DNA of 64,000 nt, taken from Halocaridina rubra. Its lineage: Eukaryota; Arthropoda; Malacostraca; Decapoda; Atyidae. The position numbers and the translations under genes are program-made. This document shows positions 1-10,078 of this stretch, in pieces. The notes under the pieces were generated by a model. The model worked only from the letters and a program-made list of their open reading frames with translations. It did no database searches and was not told the DNA's origin. Each line of letters begins with the position of its first letter. Within the stretch, counting starts at the first letter, position 1. The DNA lies in the NCBI GenBank assembly GCA_037179515.1, contig JAXCGZ010001900.1, positions 171,001 to 235,000 on the forward strand, given 5' to 3'.

Positions 1-194
1 ATTAATAACAAAATAAATGATAGTTATAATATAGTCTCTCAAACGAATATATACATGTAGGCTGATGTAATACTACTAATGGTATTACAAACAAAAAAAC
101 ACACACACAAGGTATAATGCATGAAACTGTGTGTGATAGACAGATCACCACAACCATGACAAAAAGGAGGTATAATGATATGTTGATTTTCAGC

Positions 195-760
195 ATAAGG
201 TAAAACTGTGACTATATTCTAATTGTGGAAAACCAAACTACTTTGTGCGTGATTGTCCGTTTACTTTGCATGAGGAGTCTGATAGCTGATCTACCACATT
301 TATTGAGTCTCGTGCGTGTTATAGATGTAATAAGCTGGCCACATAGCAAAAGACTGTGATTTAAACTCCAACTAGGAAAGGCATTAGCGCCGGCTTCTTC
401 ATCCAAGAATTTAAAATGGCACTGCTTTTGATTGAGATAACTCTAAATGGAATTCGGGTGAGTGCACTTGTGGACAGTGGATGCACTAGATGTGTTGTTG
501 AGGAGAGGATGTGTCGAGAGTGGAGTAAGTGAGATGTTGGCCTAATTGAGCTTAGTGGCCATGAGGTTCCCTTCAGAGGAGAGGGGTTTGTCAACATTGG
601 TCATAGAGGCAATGAGGCAAGAGTGAAGGCGATAGTCATTGGTCGTTGTCCCTGGGGATGAATGGTATTGAGTTACTGGGGGGAGTTACTATAGAGCCGA
701 AACAGAAGATAACAGTAGGAGATAGAACTGGGTCTTTGGTGGGTATGTCTGTGTGTAGGA
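195..760 (+). pseudogene. Ty3-1 nucleocapsid zinc knuckles and aspartic protease (broken)
   Basis: Two degenerate zinc-knuckle segments are readable. The first contains NCGKPNYFVRDCP, where the usual first Cys and the His are both replaced by Tyr. The second, CYRCNKL, runs into a one-base deletion before its GH. They are followed by a retropepsin-like segment with ALVDSGCTRCVV near 463-500; the DSG matches the aspartic protease active-site triplet. The knuckles would bind RNA in the gag particle and the protease would cleave the polyprotein. Stops in every frame show that neither is made. Confidence 0.7.
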
Positions 761-939
761 AATAAAAGCCAGTCGTAGTGGTAGACAAGGACTTCAAAGC
801 AGTGTTTGATGGATGTCATTGGGTGGTTACTTATTTATGGTTATAGGGAAAGGAACCTAATCTTAATGACACATTGGCAGAATATAAAGTCCATGACTTG
901 TTTGAGAGGATTATGAGCAGGGATTAGCACAATGGATTG

Positions 940-1440
940 AAGATGGATGGCTTGTTCTGCACGATGAGCAAAAACATGGCCCCCCTCGTGGTTTGATACC
1001 TTTCATGGCAGTGAACCAGAAGAACACAAAAAAAGTGCGGCTGGTCCTCGATTACAGGAAGCTGAATTCTTACGTGGATGCTTTTAGTGGTAAGGCGGAT
1101 GTGTGTCGAGACAAAGTGCAGGCTTGTCGGAGAATCGGGATCAATACAGCCATTGTTGATTTGAGGAAGGAATATTTGCAGATTCATGTGGAAAAAAATC
1201 TGTGGGCGTATCAGACTGATGTTTAAAGCAATGAGGTACTGCTTTACGCAGCTTGTGTTTGAGTTGAACATTGCACCACTTATAATGTCAGGAATTTTGA
1301 CAGCGATGTTTGATCAGGAGCCTGAGATCAAATGACACACATCAACTAATTTGGACGACATTTATATGGATGAAAATTTTGTGGTATGCAGTCAAGTCAT
1401 AAGGCATCTGAAAAAGTGGGGTTTAGCATGTAAGAGCCCT
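940..1440 (+). pseudogene. Ty3-1 reverse transcriptase fragment
   Basis: The open stretch 993-1226 contains PFMAVNQKNTKKVRLVLDYR, which matches the fingers region of Ty3 reverse transcriptases (the R.V.DYR motif), followed by palm-like text ending in LRKEYLQIHVEKNLWAYQT. About 120 bases further on, around 1351-1362, the catalytic box appears as NLDDIY, so both aspartates of the YxDD box survive although the residues around them have changed. Stops and shifts separate the pieces. The thumb region is poorly preserved. Confidence 0.75.
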
Positions 1441-1539
1441 GAGAAGGCATCAGCCGGGCTCACATTCTAGGCATGGGGATGCAGGGTGATCCAGAAAGAA
1501 AGGGCAAATCAATTGGTGCAGAGACAATAAATTAGAGGG

Positions 1540-2200
1540 AATACCAGATGTACTGACCAGGGGAGTGATATTTACAATTTGTGGTCAGTTGACTGGACAT
1601 TTGCCAGTTTGCGGCTGGTTGGAAGAGGCTGCCTCTTACTTCAAAAGAGTTGCGAATACACACAGTGTAGGACGGGATGATGAGATCAGAGAGGAGTCTG
1701 TTCGTATCATGTTAGAGGAGATCTATCGTGGATTAGAGAAAAACGATCCGGCTCATAGAAGGTGGAATGTGGAGGGTGCTAAGGCTGATCTGTGGGTTGA
1801 TGCAAACTCGTTAGCTATTAGCATGGTTTTGCAGGTGAATGGAATGACTGTAGAGGATGGATCATTGTTGAGGGAGTCAGGTAGCATGCACATAAACATG
1901 GCAAAGTTAGAGGCTGTTATTCGAGGGATTAACGTGGCACTATTATGAAATATGAAGTAGATGCAGTTAAAGACCGATTCTTCTACTGTCTATCGCTAGT
2001 TAACTGATGCACTGACTAGCAAAGTAAGGCTGAAGACAAAAGCTGCAAGTGAGATGCTAATCCAAAGAAGATTGGAAGTTATAACCCAGTTGAAGGAGGA
2101 GTATGACATAGAGTTGAACCTCGAGCTAGTATCTAGCAAATGCAATCTTGCGGATGCTTTGATGTGGGTACCCAACCAGTGGTTGTGTCTTCAGTTTGGT
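1540..2200 (+). pseudogene. Ty3-1 RNase H-like domain (extra, cellular-like type)
   Basis: The 127-codon frame 1565-1948 carries DLWVDANSLAIS, then INMAKLEAVIRGINVAL. It is followed out of frame by a TDSSTVYR-like segment near 1977-2000 and by SSKCNLADALMWVPNQW in 2054-2284. The order D, E, D and the final NLAD..TRVP-like box are those of an RNase H fold, used to remove RNA from the RNA-DNA hybrid. From memory of related invertebrate elements, the helix usually reads N(L/M)AEL; here the catalytic Glu position is Lys. This D..S-type domain differs from the standard Ty3 RNase H (CDAS..G), which I cannot find between it and the reverse transcriptase. Confidence 0.6.
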
Positions 2201-2215
2201 GATGTGTGCACTGTG

Positions 2216-3007
2216 GCAAACTGTCCTGACCCAGACAAGATAAGAGACATTCATCAGAATATGGGTCATCCTGGCATGGAATGAACAATTTACTTTGCTA
2301 GGAGGGTGCATTCACATGTTGCCCGCAAGCAAGTTCAGGAAGTTGCTAGGAATTGTGAGGAGTGTAGCAGTAAAGATCCTGCCCCTCAAAAGTGGACACA
2401 CAGTAGTCTGAGTGTGCCGGATGTGTGGGGACAGTTGGGAATGGCTGTAACACACAATGGAAAACACTACCTCACCCTCATTGATTGTGGCCCAAGTTGC
2501 TTCACTTTGTGGCACGAACTGCGTTATGAGGATTGCAAGACCATGATGAGGTTATTAGCATGGGTGTTTTGTGAACGTGGGCCCCCTCGGGAGATCTTGA
2601 CTGACAATGCAGCAATTTTTAGGAGTCAAAGGTTCAAGGATTTCATCGATAAGTGGGGTTGCAGTGTGCAGTTTCAATGTGCATATGTTCAAGAAGGTAA
2701 TTACCTAGTTGAGAGGGTTCATCGTTCGATCAAGAGGATAGCTGCCAGAACTCGTTTTGATATCAGAGAAGCTGTATATTTGTACAACATAATTCCATTA
2801 GATGATGTGAACGAGGACACTGCACCCATTAATGTGGTTCACAAGTATTTCTGCAAGAATCAAGGGAGTAGATGAAGTCGAGGAGCAGGATGTATGTGGT
2901 GATTGGCTGTACAAGGTACGGGAGAAAGTGTGGGTTAAGGGCCCCCAAAACAGGTGCTTCAAGAACTTCGAGTGTGGAAGAGTAACAAAGCTGATCTCTC
3001 CCCAAGC
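2216..3007 (+). pseudogene. Ty3-1 integrase
   Basis: An HHCC-type N-terminus is visible: H.N.GHPGM near 2250-2280, then ARNCEECSS near 2345. The frame 2306-2875 (189 codons) carries the catalytic core with the three acidic residues in place: LTLIDCGPS, ILTDNAAIF and NYLVERVHRSIKR. The C-terminal region continues in another frame (2832-3007) with KVREKVWVKGPQNRCF, typical of the post-core region of this family. One stop at 2284 and a frameshift near 2860 break it. The DDE triad is intact, so this is the best-preserved part of Ty3-1. Confidence 0.8.
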
Positions 3008-3019
3008 GGCAAAAGACAG

Positions 3020-3830
3020 CGTAGTTGGTAATACAGTAGAATTAAAGGATAGGATACATTCTAATTAGTCAGATGTAATAGTAATGTCAGAGACATAATT
3101 AAATGAAGAAATATACACTGTTGCAGTTCTTAATAAGAGTGACAAAATAATGTAGGCTGAGAAATTTGAGAAGATTGGTGGATGGATAGCATTCCTTGTG
3201 TGTGAACGGTTCAAGGCTGAAAAACAATTATTGATATAGGAAGTGAGTTCAAGGAGTTTATTGTCACTTGCATAAACACAGGTTCAGAAAGCATTATTAG
3301 TAGCTGTAGTATATATCCAACTAAGTTGAATATTAATAATTGTAATCTTTAATCGTAGAAAAATAGACAGATAGTTTTGACCCACATCGATGATTCTCTT
3401 GGAAAGAGAATCATAGATTATGTGAAAGGAAAAATCTTGCACCAACATGATCATGTAGTCTCACTGCCTAATCTGCTACTCACAAATAACATTTCTTATA
3501 GTAGTAACTTTTGCTCGATTGGAGAAAGTTGCCTCTTTGTCTTGTTGGAGTATATTATTGAAGATGCTTTGCCTGAGAATAGGGGGACTGAGTAAGAAAT
3601 GAGGAGGATCTACCCTAAAGGAGATTGCAAGAGGTTTAATGATCATTTTGCTGGTATTGTCTTGGGGACCATTTTAAATGACAAATTTGTACAAAAGCTG
3701 TATGAAATCTTTTGTAAGAATTATGAGAGGAAAGTTATCTATTGCATACCGTCTTTCAAACTTGAAAGTATTCATGTTGAAGAGAAATAGTTCAATAATA
3801 AATGTAAAAGGGACAAATGCTGAAATAGGC
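3020..3830 (+). pseudogene. LINE A1 apurinic-type endonuclease remnant
   Basis: In intact LINEs this domain nicks the target DNA for target-primed reverse transcription. Three short open stretches (3010-3068, 3377-3595, 3599-3790) match the start and the C-terminal half of the endonuclease of other A copies. The catalytic GDFN segment is not recognisable and the SDH motif reads as GESC, so it is non-functional. The tail FNNKCKRDK resembles the FDNECKRAK segment that follows the domain in copy A5. Confidence 0.7.
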
Positions 3831-3929
3831 ATTAGAGGATAATAAGTATGAATTCCTGTCAGTTTTAAAGTCGTAAAGACCAGACAGAATCATTGCCGAG
3901 GCAGATGAAAATATCTATGATGAATTGAA

Positions 3930-4870
3930 CAAAGAGTTTCAGTCTGTACATACATTAGAGAATACTACATACCTTTATAATACAAAGATGAGAGAACATA
4001 GACCAGCAATAAAGACCATCATCTTTTAAAATTATAAATGCAAACTGTTGTTGGAATTATATGTTCATAAAACTACTGGGTCTCACGTTATGTTCCCTTA
4101 TATGCTTGAGAGATGTGCTCCACCATTATTTACAGCACTATGCATAATAATTGAGACGTTGTTGACATCTGAAGGGATTCCAATATGTCAGAAACAAATT
4201 AATGTGGTATCTATCCAGACAGAGCTCTAAACTATGGGCCTATCTCATTCAATAACATAGTTTGCAAACATATGGAGAAACTTTTTGTCTGTGAGACAAC
4301 ATAATTTCAGAGAAGGAAGGTCTATCCTAACATGCTTACAGTATTTTGTGATTAGGTAATCCTAATCTTACAAGAAGGAGATGACTGGGCAGATTGCATA
4401 TGCCTAGATTTTCAGAGGGCATTTGATTCAGTACTACTTGGGAGACTCATTAAGAAGCTGCAGGTAACGGCAAGAATAGGTGGGAATATCTTGGAATTGA
4501 TAATGACTTATTTAGAAGGAAGAGTACATAGGGTCATAGTAAAACGTGCAGTGTCTGACTCTAGAAAGCTTATCAGTGGGTCTCACAGGAATCAGTTTTA
4601 ATGCCATATCTGTTTTTTAAATGATCTGCTGGATTCTGTAAATGTTTTTTGTCAATATCTACAGGTGATGTAAAGCTTGTGAAGAGAGTAGAGACTAGTT
4701 GCAGAGAACTTAAGGCAAACCTAGTTAGTCTCCATGGGTGGTCAGACAAGTGGCTAATGAGATTTGGAACTTCAAAATGTAAAATAATGGGAAGGGGTAA
4801 GAGTAAACAAAGGTCCATGTTTAATGTACTCAAAATCAGGAGAGAAAATTTGAGGAATGTGGGGGTTTAG
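3930..4870 (+). pseudogene. LINE A1 reverse transcriptase remnant
   Basis: Pieces recognisable by comparison with copies A5 and A10 include a K.TG....P.MLERCAPPL segment (4066-4135), NFREGRSIL near 4308, a degraded CI.LDFQ.AFD region near 4400, and WSDKWLMRFGTSKCKIMGRG at 4737-4800. The FADD catalytic box is replaced by unrelated residues near 4650. Numerous stops are present. Confidence 0.7.
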
Positions 4871-4880
4871 GATGCTAGAG

Positions 4881-5425
4881 TGTTGTTAAGATTCTGTTTT
4901 ACTAAGGGGACTCAAAGTACCGAGCTCGGTTAAGAGCTCACAAACAGACAGGACATATATTTGTACTTGAACACCCCATCTCTATTACCATTAGTCGGTT
5001 AAATGAAACTCAGAATTCAACTTTCTTTTAATTTTGGAAATGCAATGACATTAAAAGAATTGAATTAAATTATTCAAATTAAATTTTATGAAATGCTGCC
5101 TCGAATCCCGGAGGTGGTGAGCACGATTTCGTTTCCCGGCACCACGGACGTATGCCAAGACTTTGGCCTCAACTCGATGATTACCTCTGTCACACAGGCA
5201 GAGTAGAATACAGGACACTGCAATTTCAGAAACAGAAATGACACACTGTTTATAATGGGAAACTGAAAGCATGAGCACACCTATAATGAGTTTCCAATGT
5301 CATTTTACTGGATAAAAATATATTGGTTATTCACAGCTAACCAGAAATATTTATGCTACCATAATAGCATACAAAACCATTAATTCTTTACTGGTTTTAA
5401 AGAAAACCATATATTCACAATAATT
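4881..5425. other. No gene recognised
   Basis: AT-rich sequence without a convincing reading frame. A TCGAATCCCGG string at about 5101-5111 resembles the B box of a tRNA promoter, but no matching A box lies upstream at the right distance, so no SINE or tRNA is called. Confidence 0.5.
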
Positions 5426-5850
5426 GAAGAATAAGCAAGACAAATACAGTACTGTATGTATTCCTTAAATTGTGGGCAACCACAAAAGTTGCAATGCTTA
5501 TTACTGATTAACAATTAATATGGTAAAACACTCTATTTGGGGTAAAGGAAGAATCTACGAGATAAATACAGTATTCATTCACTTTTAGTTATCAAGAACT
5601 TTGCAATGAAAAAAAGGGTGCAAAACCACCTTTTGAGGTATTTGCAACTTATAACTCAAAACACTTTATCCCCAACATATGAAGAATTAGCAAGATAAAT
5701 ACGGTATGCATTCATTAAATTGTGGTTAACAAGAAATATTTGCAAAGCCAACTGGGAAAAATTACCTTTTAAATATTTGCAATTTGTTTAGCAAATAGCT
5801 TTATTGACGAGTTTTTGACGTAAAACACTTTATTTACGATGATAGAAAGG
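5426..5850. repeat. Degenerate tandem repeat, period about 125 bp
   Basis: Three related units begin at 5426, 5548 and 5681, each opening with a form of GAAGAAT..GCAAGATAAATAC. Each then has a CATTCATTAAATTGTGGTTAAC-like segment, a TTTGCAA segment and an AAAACACTTTATTT-like segment. A partial fourth unit starts near 5822. The spacing of 122-133 bases and the shared order of sub-motifs support a diverged minisatellite or satellite rather than chance AT-richness. There is no coding potential. Confidence 0.6.
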
Positions 5851-6969
5851 GGTGAAATGAAATTAGAATTTATTAGGAAAAGTGATAGATTTTTACGGGC
5901 TCATAACCAGTCTTCAGAGGATGAGATTTTCGTTTATCACATTCAGTGAAAAGAAACTTCTCAGCAATGTATATCAGCTGTAATTTACAGGTTAAGGAAT
6001 TAACTTTGGCATGTGAGATTCCAGTTTGGTAATCTACAAAATTTCGTGTGTATGGGAATGGAATCTGAAAATAAAATCCATAAGATTTATCCAGTAACGA
6101 ATGTAACTAATTCTCGAAAATAAACCAATTTGCTTGACCCACGAGCTTTACCATACACTATCCCTCACCTTGTTGTGCTAGATGAATTCCTGTGAAGATG
6201 CCACGTAATTAAGATTTGAAATAAACTTAGACTGCCCAGGCGAGATGTTGCCTCTGGGCAGTCTCGGCGCCAAAATAGCGTCTCATTGTCCCTCCTGGTG
6301 AGTTCATCTGTAGGATACATTTCTGGAGCAGTAATTGGCTCTGATATCATTTTAAGGACTATTTTAGTGGTGGTCCCTGGCAGGCAATTATAGCAGAGAT
6401 GCAAGGGAGAGACAGTATTTTTAGGTGCAACAAGTGGAAGCAAATAAAATAAAACGAGAATAATAATGAAAAGTTAGGTTACTGGAAAAATATCTCATAA
6501 TTTTCTTGGCTCGTAGCAGACAGAAAATAGGAGCAGCCTTTATATCGGGGCTATGCTTCTACACGTACAAGAAGAGTAAATAAGGTATATTTAAAATTAG
6601 CTATAAGCTAAAATACAAATTGCGAATAATCATAATCTGCAAAAGTCAAGAAGTGGGAATTATTTTTTTAGTTAGAAAAAAACAGTTATGTTACTAATTT
6701 ATTTAATAAGGCATCTAACAGCCTCTGGTGACTTTGAGCGAAACACTCTGTCACAAGGATAAGGGAATGAAAGTAATATAGAGGTAAATGTATTGACATA
6801 TTTGTCTCCAGAAATGCATATCGATTTTGTAGTAAACACAGAATATACTTTTTTTTTTTTATCAAACCTTCAGGTATGTGAACAAAGAAATGCTCAGAAA
6901 TATTTGCATGATATATGACGCCTTCAGATTGAATATACATTACCCTTTTGGAATCCACACTTTGAAATC
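5851..6969. other. No gene recognised
   Basis: Low-complexity AT-rich DNA with an 11-base T run at 6849. Minus-strand open stretches at 6165-6443 and 6686-6958 have no recognisable motif or homology and are not called. The GC-richer block 6230-6400 is unlike its surroundings, but I cannot assign it. Confidence 0.45.
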
Positions 6970-7405
6970 ACATTTTAAATAAACTGGAGTGACTTTAGAG
7001 ACATGCTACAAAGCTGGTGACAGAGATACGTAATCTCAGTTATGAGCTAAAGGAGGTAGACGTACCAACACTCGAAGGAAGATGGAGAAGAGGGGATAGC
7101 GTAACTATTTTTAAATTCCTTCAAGATTTTGACAGAGTGGATTTGGTTAGATATTTTTATATGGATGGTTCTAGTACTTGAGGTTTTAGTTTGAATCTTC
7201 GTTAGAAAACTTCTTTGCAGGATTTAAGAAAGTACTTTTTTAGTGTAAGAGAAGTCGATCATTGGAGTTCGCTCAGTAAAGAGATAGTAAATGGTAGTTA
7301 CATTCATTGTACCTAGGTTAGGCTGAAATAGTGTTACCAAGTAAAAAATGAAACCGACCAGTATATAGGGAGTTATGAGCACATGAGCATAATTAGGTAA
7401 ATGCT
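6970..7405 (+). mobile_element. LINE A2: CR1-like 3-prime fragment
   Basis: A degraded copy of the C-terminal end of family A: an E.RNLSYEL segment near 7026, a FK.LQDFDRVD segment near 7111, and a KTSLQDLRKYFFSVREVDHW segment near 7207-7265, with stops between. It ends with the family 3-prime terminus: AACCGACCAG at 7351, then a single ATAATTAGGTAAATGC unit near 7390. The 14-base terminal repeat seen in other copies is reduced to one unit here. Confidence 0.75.
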
Positions 7406-7430
7406 AATAGGCATTATAGTTAGTTACTTC

Positions 7431-7570
7431 CGGTTTTACGTCACGGACTCCCTTTTCTACCAAGGGCTAGGACGGTTCCCTTCTTGCGAAGGACTAGTTT
7501 TGGTATATGTAATCGTTACCCTGAGTGCATCCCCTTGCTAACCTCAGACCGTGACGGGGCACGAAGCAAA
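7431..7570 (-). mobile_element. SINE S1 fragment (tRNA head missing)
   Basis: It matches the inner and 3-prime part of the SINE at 58166-58364: the plus-strand strings TTTTACGTCACGGACTCCC, TACCAAGGGCTAGGACGGTT and TGCTAACCTCAGACCGTGAC occur in the same order. The tRNA-like head with A and B boxes is absent, so this copy is truncated at its 5-prime side. A third piece lies at 24740-24795 in the opposite orientation. Confidence 0.75.
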
Positions 7571-8214
7571 TAGGTATTATACACTACAGTAAGTACACTC
7601 ACTGGAGTTCCCATGACTTAGAATGCAAATTAAGGAGAATTCTGAACATCTTAGAAGTCATTTTCAAGAGATGAAGGCAATCCACGAAAGTATTTCAATC
7701 TCTTCAGGTTCAGTAACAAAAAATATGGCAGTGGAGTACTTTTTGCTTGAAATTTTAGTTACTCTTGATAAGAGGGAGCTAGTAATATACTAAATGAAAG
7801 AAGCTCTGAAAAATTTAGCCCTTTTATGAATAGACACTTTATGCAGAGAAATCTGTGATGATATTAGGCATCTGCCAATCTTTACACTCAACATAGGAGG
7901 AAACAGCACGATAAAAAGCTAGTCTACAATAACATTACGTATATCGTCCACTTGCTAAATATAAAGAGGAAAGAAAAGCAAGATTGATTAATGAATTCTT
8001 TATTATGGGAACGCACTAGGAAATACTGATGAAGGCGCAAAATCTAACAGACAGTCAAGAATGCAGGAGATCTTCAGTCGACCTGACAAAGAAAGGAGGA
8101 ACAGAATATAAATTGCATTTCATAAGGAGCGATAAAGAATATTACAGAAAGCCAAGAAATACTGTGTTATCAGAACTACATTATTGAAGTGATGGTCAAG
8201 CTGCTTCTAAAACT

Positions 8215-8618
8215 GTGGCTTAAAGGAAGGATAAACAGTGCTAAGTCAGATATAGTATTTATTACAGAGACACAAAAAAGCAGATAAATGGAATGATAAA
8301 GCCTTTTTAGAGATTACCGAGAACAAAAAATCTGTAAGAAGTGGAGGAAGGATAGCTTTGATCGTTAGTGATTTTATTTGAGTATAGAAAGTATTGCAGC
8401 CTTAGATTGAACTTTCTGGCCGTTTATGGTGACTTACAAAAAAATGATGCTCAGAAAGCATCACTAAGGAATCAAGAAATACTTGATTTATAAAAGGTAA
8501 GAGATATATTTACTCTAATATGATAAATACAGTTGTGAACATTGCATGTAAGAGAAAATATTGGATACTAGATATGGATAATTTCCATTATCCAAAAATA
8601 AACTGGAATACTCTTAAT
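8215..8618 (+). pseudogene. LINE A3 endonuclease, N-terminal part
   Basis: The text GRINSAKSDIVFITET near 8227-8274 corresponds to the endonuclease opening of family A (R.HN.K.D.VA.TET). Further on, VNIACKRKYWILDMDN near 8534-8583 matches the conserved ARERKYWILIMGNFN segment, with the catalytic GDFN changed to MDNF. Stops lie in between. The frame ends at the LINE B1 junction. Confidence 0.7.
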
Positions 8619-10078
8619 CGAAACTTTGCTCAATGCTCACTTCTTGAAACGTCTTGAATCTAACTCACTTATCTCCGATCACCAGTACGGCTTCTGCAAG
8701 GCAAGATCCACTGGTGATCTCCTGTCCTATCTTACTCATGTATGGTCATCTTCTCTGAGGAACTATGGGGAATCCTTTGTCGTCGCCCTTGATATCTCTA
8801 AGGCTTTTGACAGAGTCTGGCACAAGGCTCTGTTGGCCAAACTCCCTGCCTATGGCTTTACCCATTTTTTCTGTTCTCTGATTTCAAGTTTTCTTACTAA
8901 CCGTTCTATATCTGTAGTTGTTGATGGCGCGACATCTAGCCCTTTTCTGTTTTCAGTGGTGTTCCACAGGGCTCTGTTCTTTCACCTACTCTCTTCCTTC
9001 TCTTCATCAATGATCTTCTACAATCCCCATCTTCCTCTCTTCTTCATGCCTCTGCCGATGATTCTACCCTTCACTTTTCCTCTGCCTTTTCTTCACAACC
9101 TTCATCTATTACTCGTAATCAATCTCGTATCACTTTTTCTTCTACTCTTAACTCCGATTTGCAGAGAGTATCTGAATGGGGCACTCAAAATTTAGTTAAA
9201 TTCAGTGCCTCCAAGACACAGTTTCTTGCTATCTCTTTATCTTCTTCTCCTCCTGATAACCCTATTGTCTTCAAAATTAATGAAATTTACCCTCTTAACT
9301 CTATCAATATATTAGGAATCCATATAGCCTCTAACTTGTCTTGGAGGAATCACATAATCCAAATTTCTAAATCTTCATCCAAAAAATTGGGGTTTTGTTT
9401 CGTTTTCGTTATTATGTTTCCTCATTGCAGTTACTTAAAATTTACAAAGGTCTTATCCGCCCCTGCTTAGAATACTGCTCACACATCTGGGGTGCTTCTT
9501 CCTATACTTATCTTCTTGTTGGGTTGAATCTAAGACAGTCAGACTCATTAATGATCCTTCTCTTACTTCTAACCTGGATTCTCTCTCTCTTCGCCGTAAG
9601 GTATCTTCCCTTTCGCTTTTCTATCGCTACTACTTCCATCGCTGCTCTGATGAGTTGGCGGGTTGCATCCCTCCTCCACTGCCGAGGCTGCGTAACACTC
9701 GCCAAGCGGCCTCATCTCACAGGTACTGTGTGGAGATTTGTAGCTAGCGGATTGGTCGTTGCAGCGACTGCTTCTTCCCATATACCTCCAGACTCTGGAA
9801 CTTTCTTCCTCCTTCTGTCTTTCCTAATTCTTATAACCTTTCATTCTTCAGAAGGCAGATCTATCGTCATCTCAGAGCCTAGTCCTCCATATCTATGGGT
9901 CCTCTTTTCTTAGACTGTTTTTTTCTGTCTGTCGTTTTCCTTTGTGTGACATTACCTCATCTCTGCCTTGCCCATAACCTTTTTCTTTTCCTTCGTCTTG
10001 GTATTTTCTCGTGCCCGGGCCTTTGTTGATGAGGGCAGTTTCTGCCTGTCCCGGTGTCACACTCTTAAAAAAAAAAAA
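8619..10078 (+). mobile_element. LINE B1: 5-prime truncated family B LINE
   Basis: Nucleotide similarity to the reverse complement of 19000-20440 (copy B2) is high throughout, from the CTTTGCTCAA.. start to the family 3-prime end GTGCCCGGGCC....CCCGGTGTCACACTCTT and a poly(A) run. It covers the reverse transcriptase and C-terminal region only. It interrupts LINE A3, whose endonuclease resumes after it, so B1 is the younger insertion. Confidence 0.9.
8626..9905 (+). pseudogene. LINE B1 reverse transcriptase, palm to C-terminus (frameshifted)
   Basis: The frame 8626-9195 begins in the palm with DHQYGFCKARSTGDLLSYL and VALDISKAFDRVWHKALLAK, hallmark non-LTR reverse transcriptase motifs. A shift near 8945 takes the SGVPQGSV box out of frame. 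The catalytic box is preserved in the other frame as ASADDST near 9050. The remainder (9159-9470 and 9395-9913) reads WGTQNLVKFSASKTQ, LEYCSHIWGASSYTYLL and a C-terminal RRK..LS-type region in shifted frames. No intact protein is possible. Confidence 0.85.

Larger units (their letters stand above)
180..3007 (+). mobile_element. Ty3-1: decayed Ty3/Gypsy LTR retrotransposon internal region
   Basis: A run of retroelement domains in Ty3/Gypsy order lies on the plus strand: zinc knuckles, protease, reverse transcriptase, an RNase H-like domain and integrase with its C-terminal region. The pieces sit in different frames separated by stops, so the copy is dead. No LTR is recognisable at either side and the gag N-terminus is absent or lies left of the window. 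The right edge is abrupt: integrase C-terminal sequence ends near 3007 and LINE family A sequence starts within about 15 bases. Confidence 0.85.
3010..4880 (+). mobile_element. LINE A1: CR1-like LINE fragment
   Basis: The sequence aligns by eye with the better LINE A copies at 32.6-36.6 kb (minus) and 50.1-53.7 kb (plus). Segments in shared order are VELKDRIHSN at the endonuclease start, LEYIIEDALPENRGTE and MRRIYPKGDC at the endonuclease end, and reverse transcriptase pieces from about 3950 to 4866. It stops before the conserved C-terminal and 3-prime parts, so it is truncated on the right. It lies directly against the integrase end of Ty3-1. Confidence 0.8.

Noticed and set aside
5095..5115. 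TCGAATCCCGG as part of a tRNA gene or SINE
   Set aside because: No A box or tRNA-like fold upstream at the right distance; isolated B box-like strings occur by chance.
6165..6443. Minus-strand 92-codon frame as a small gene
   Set aside because: No recognisable motif, no start context and no support from composition beyond a modestly GC-richer block.
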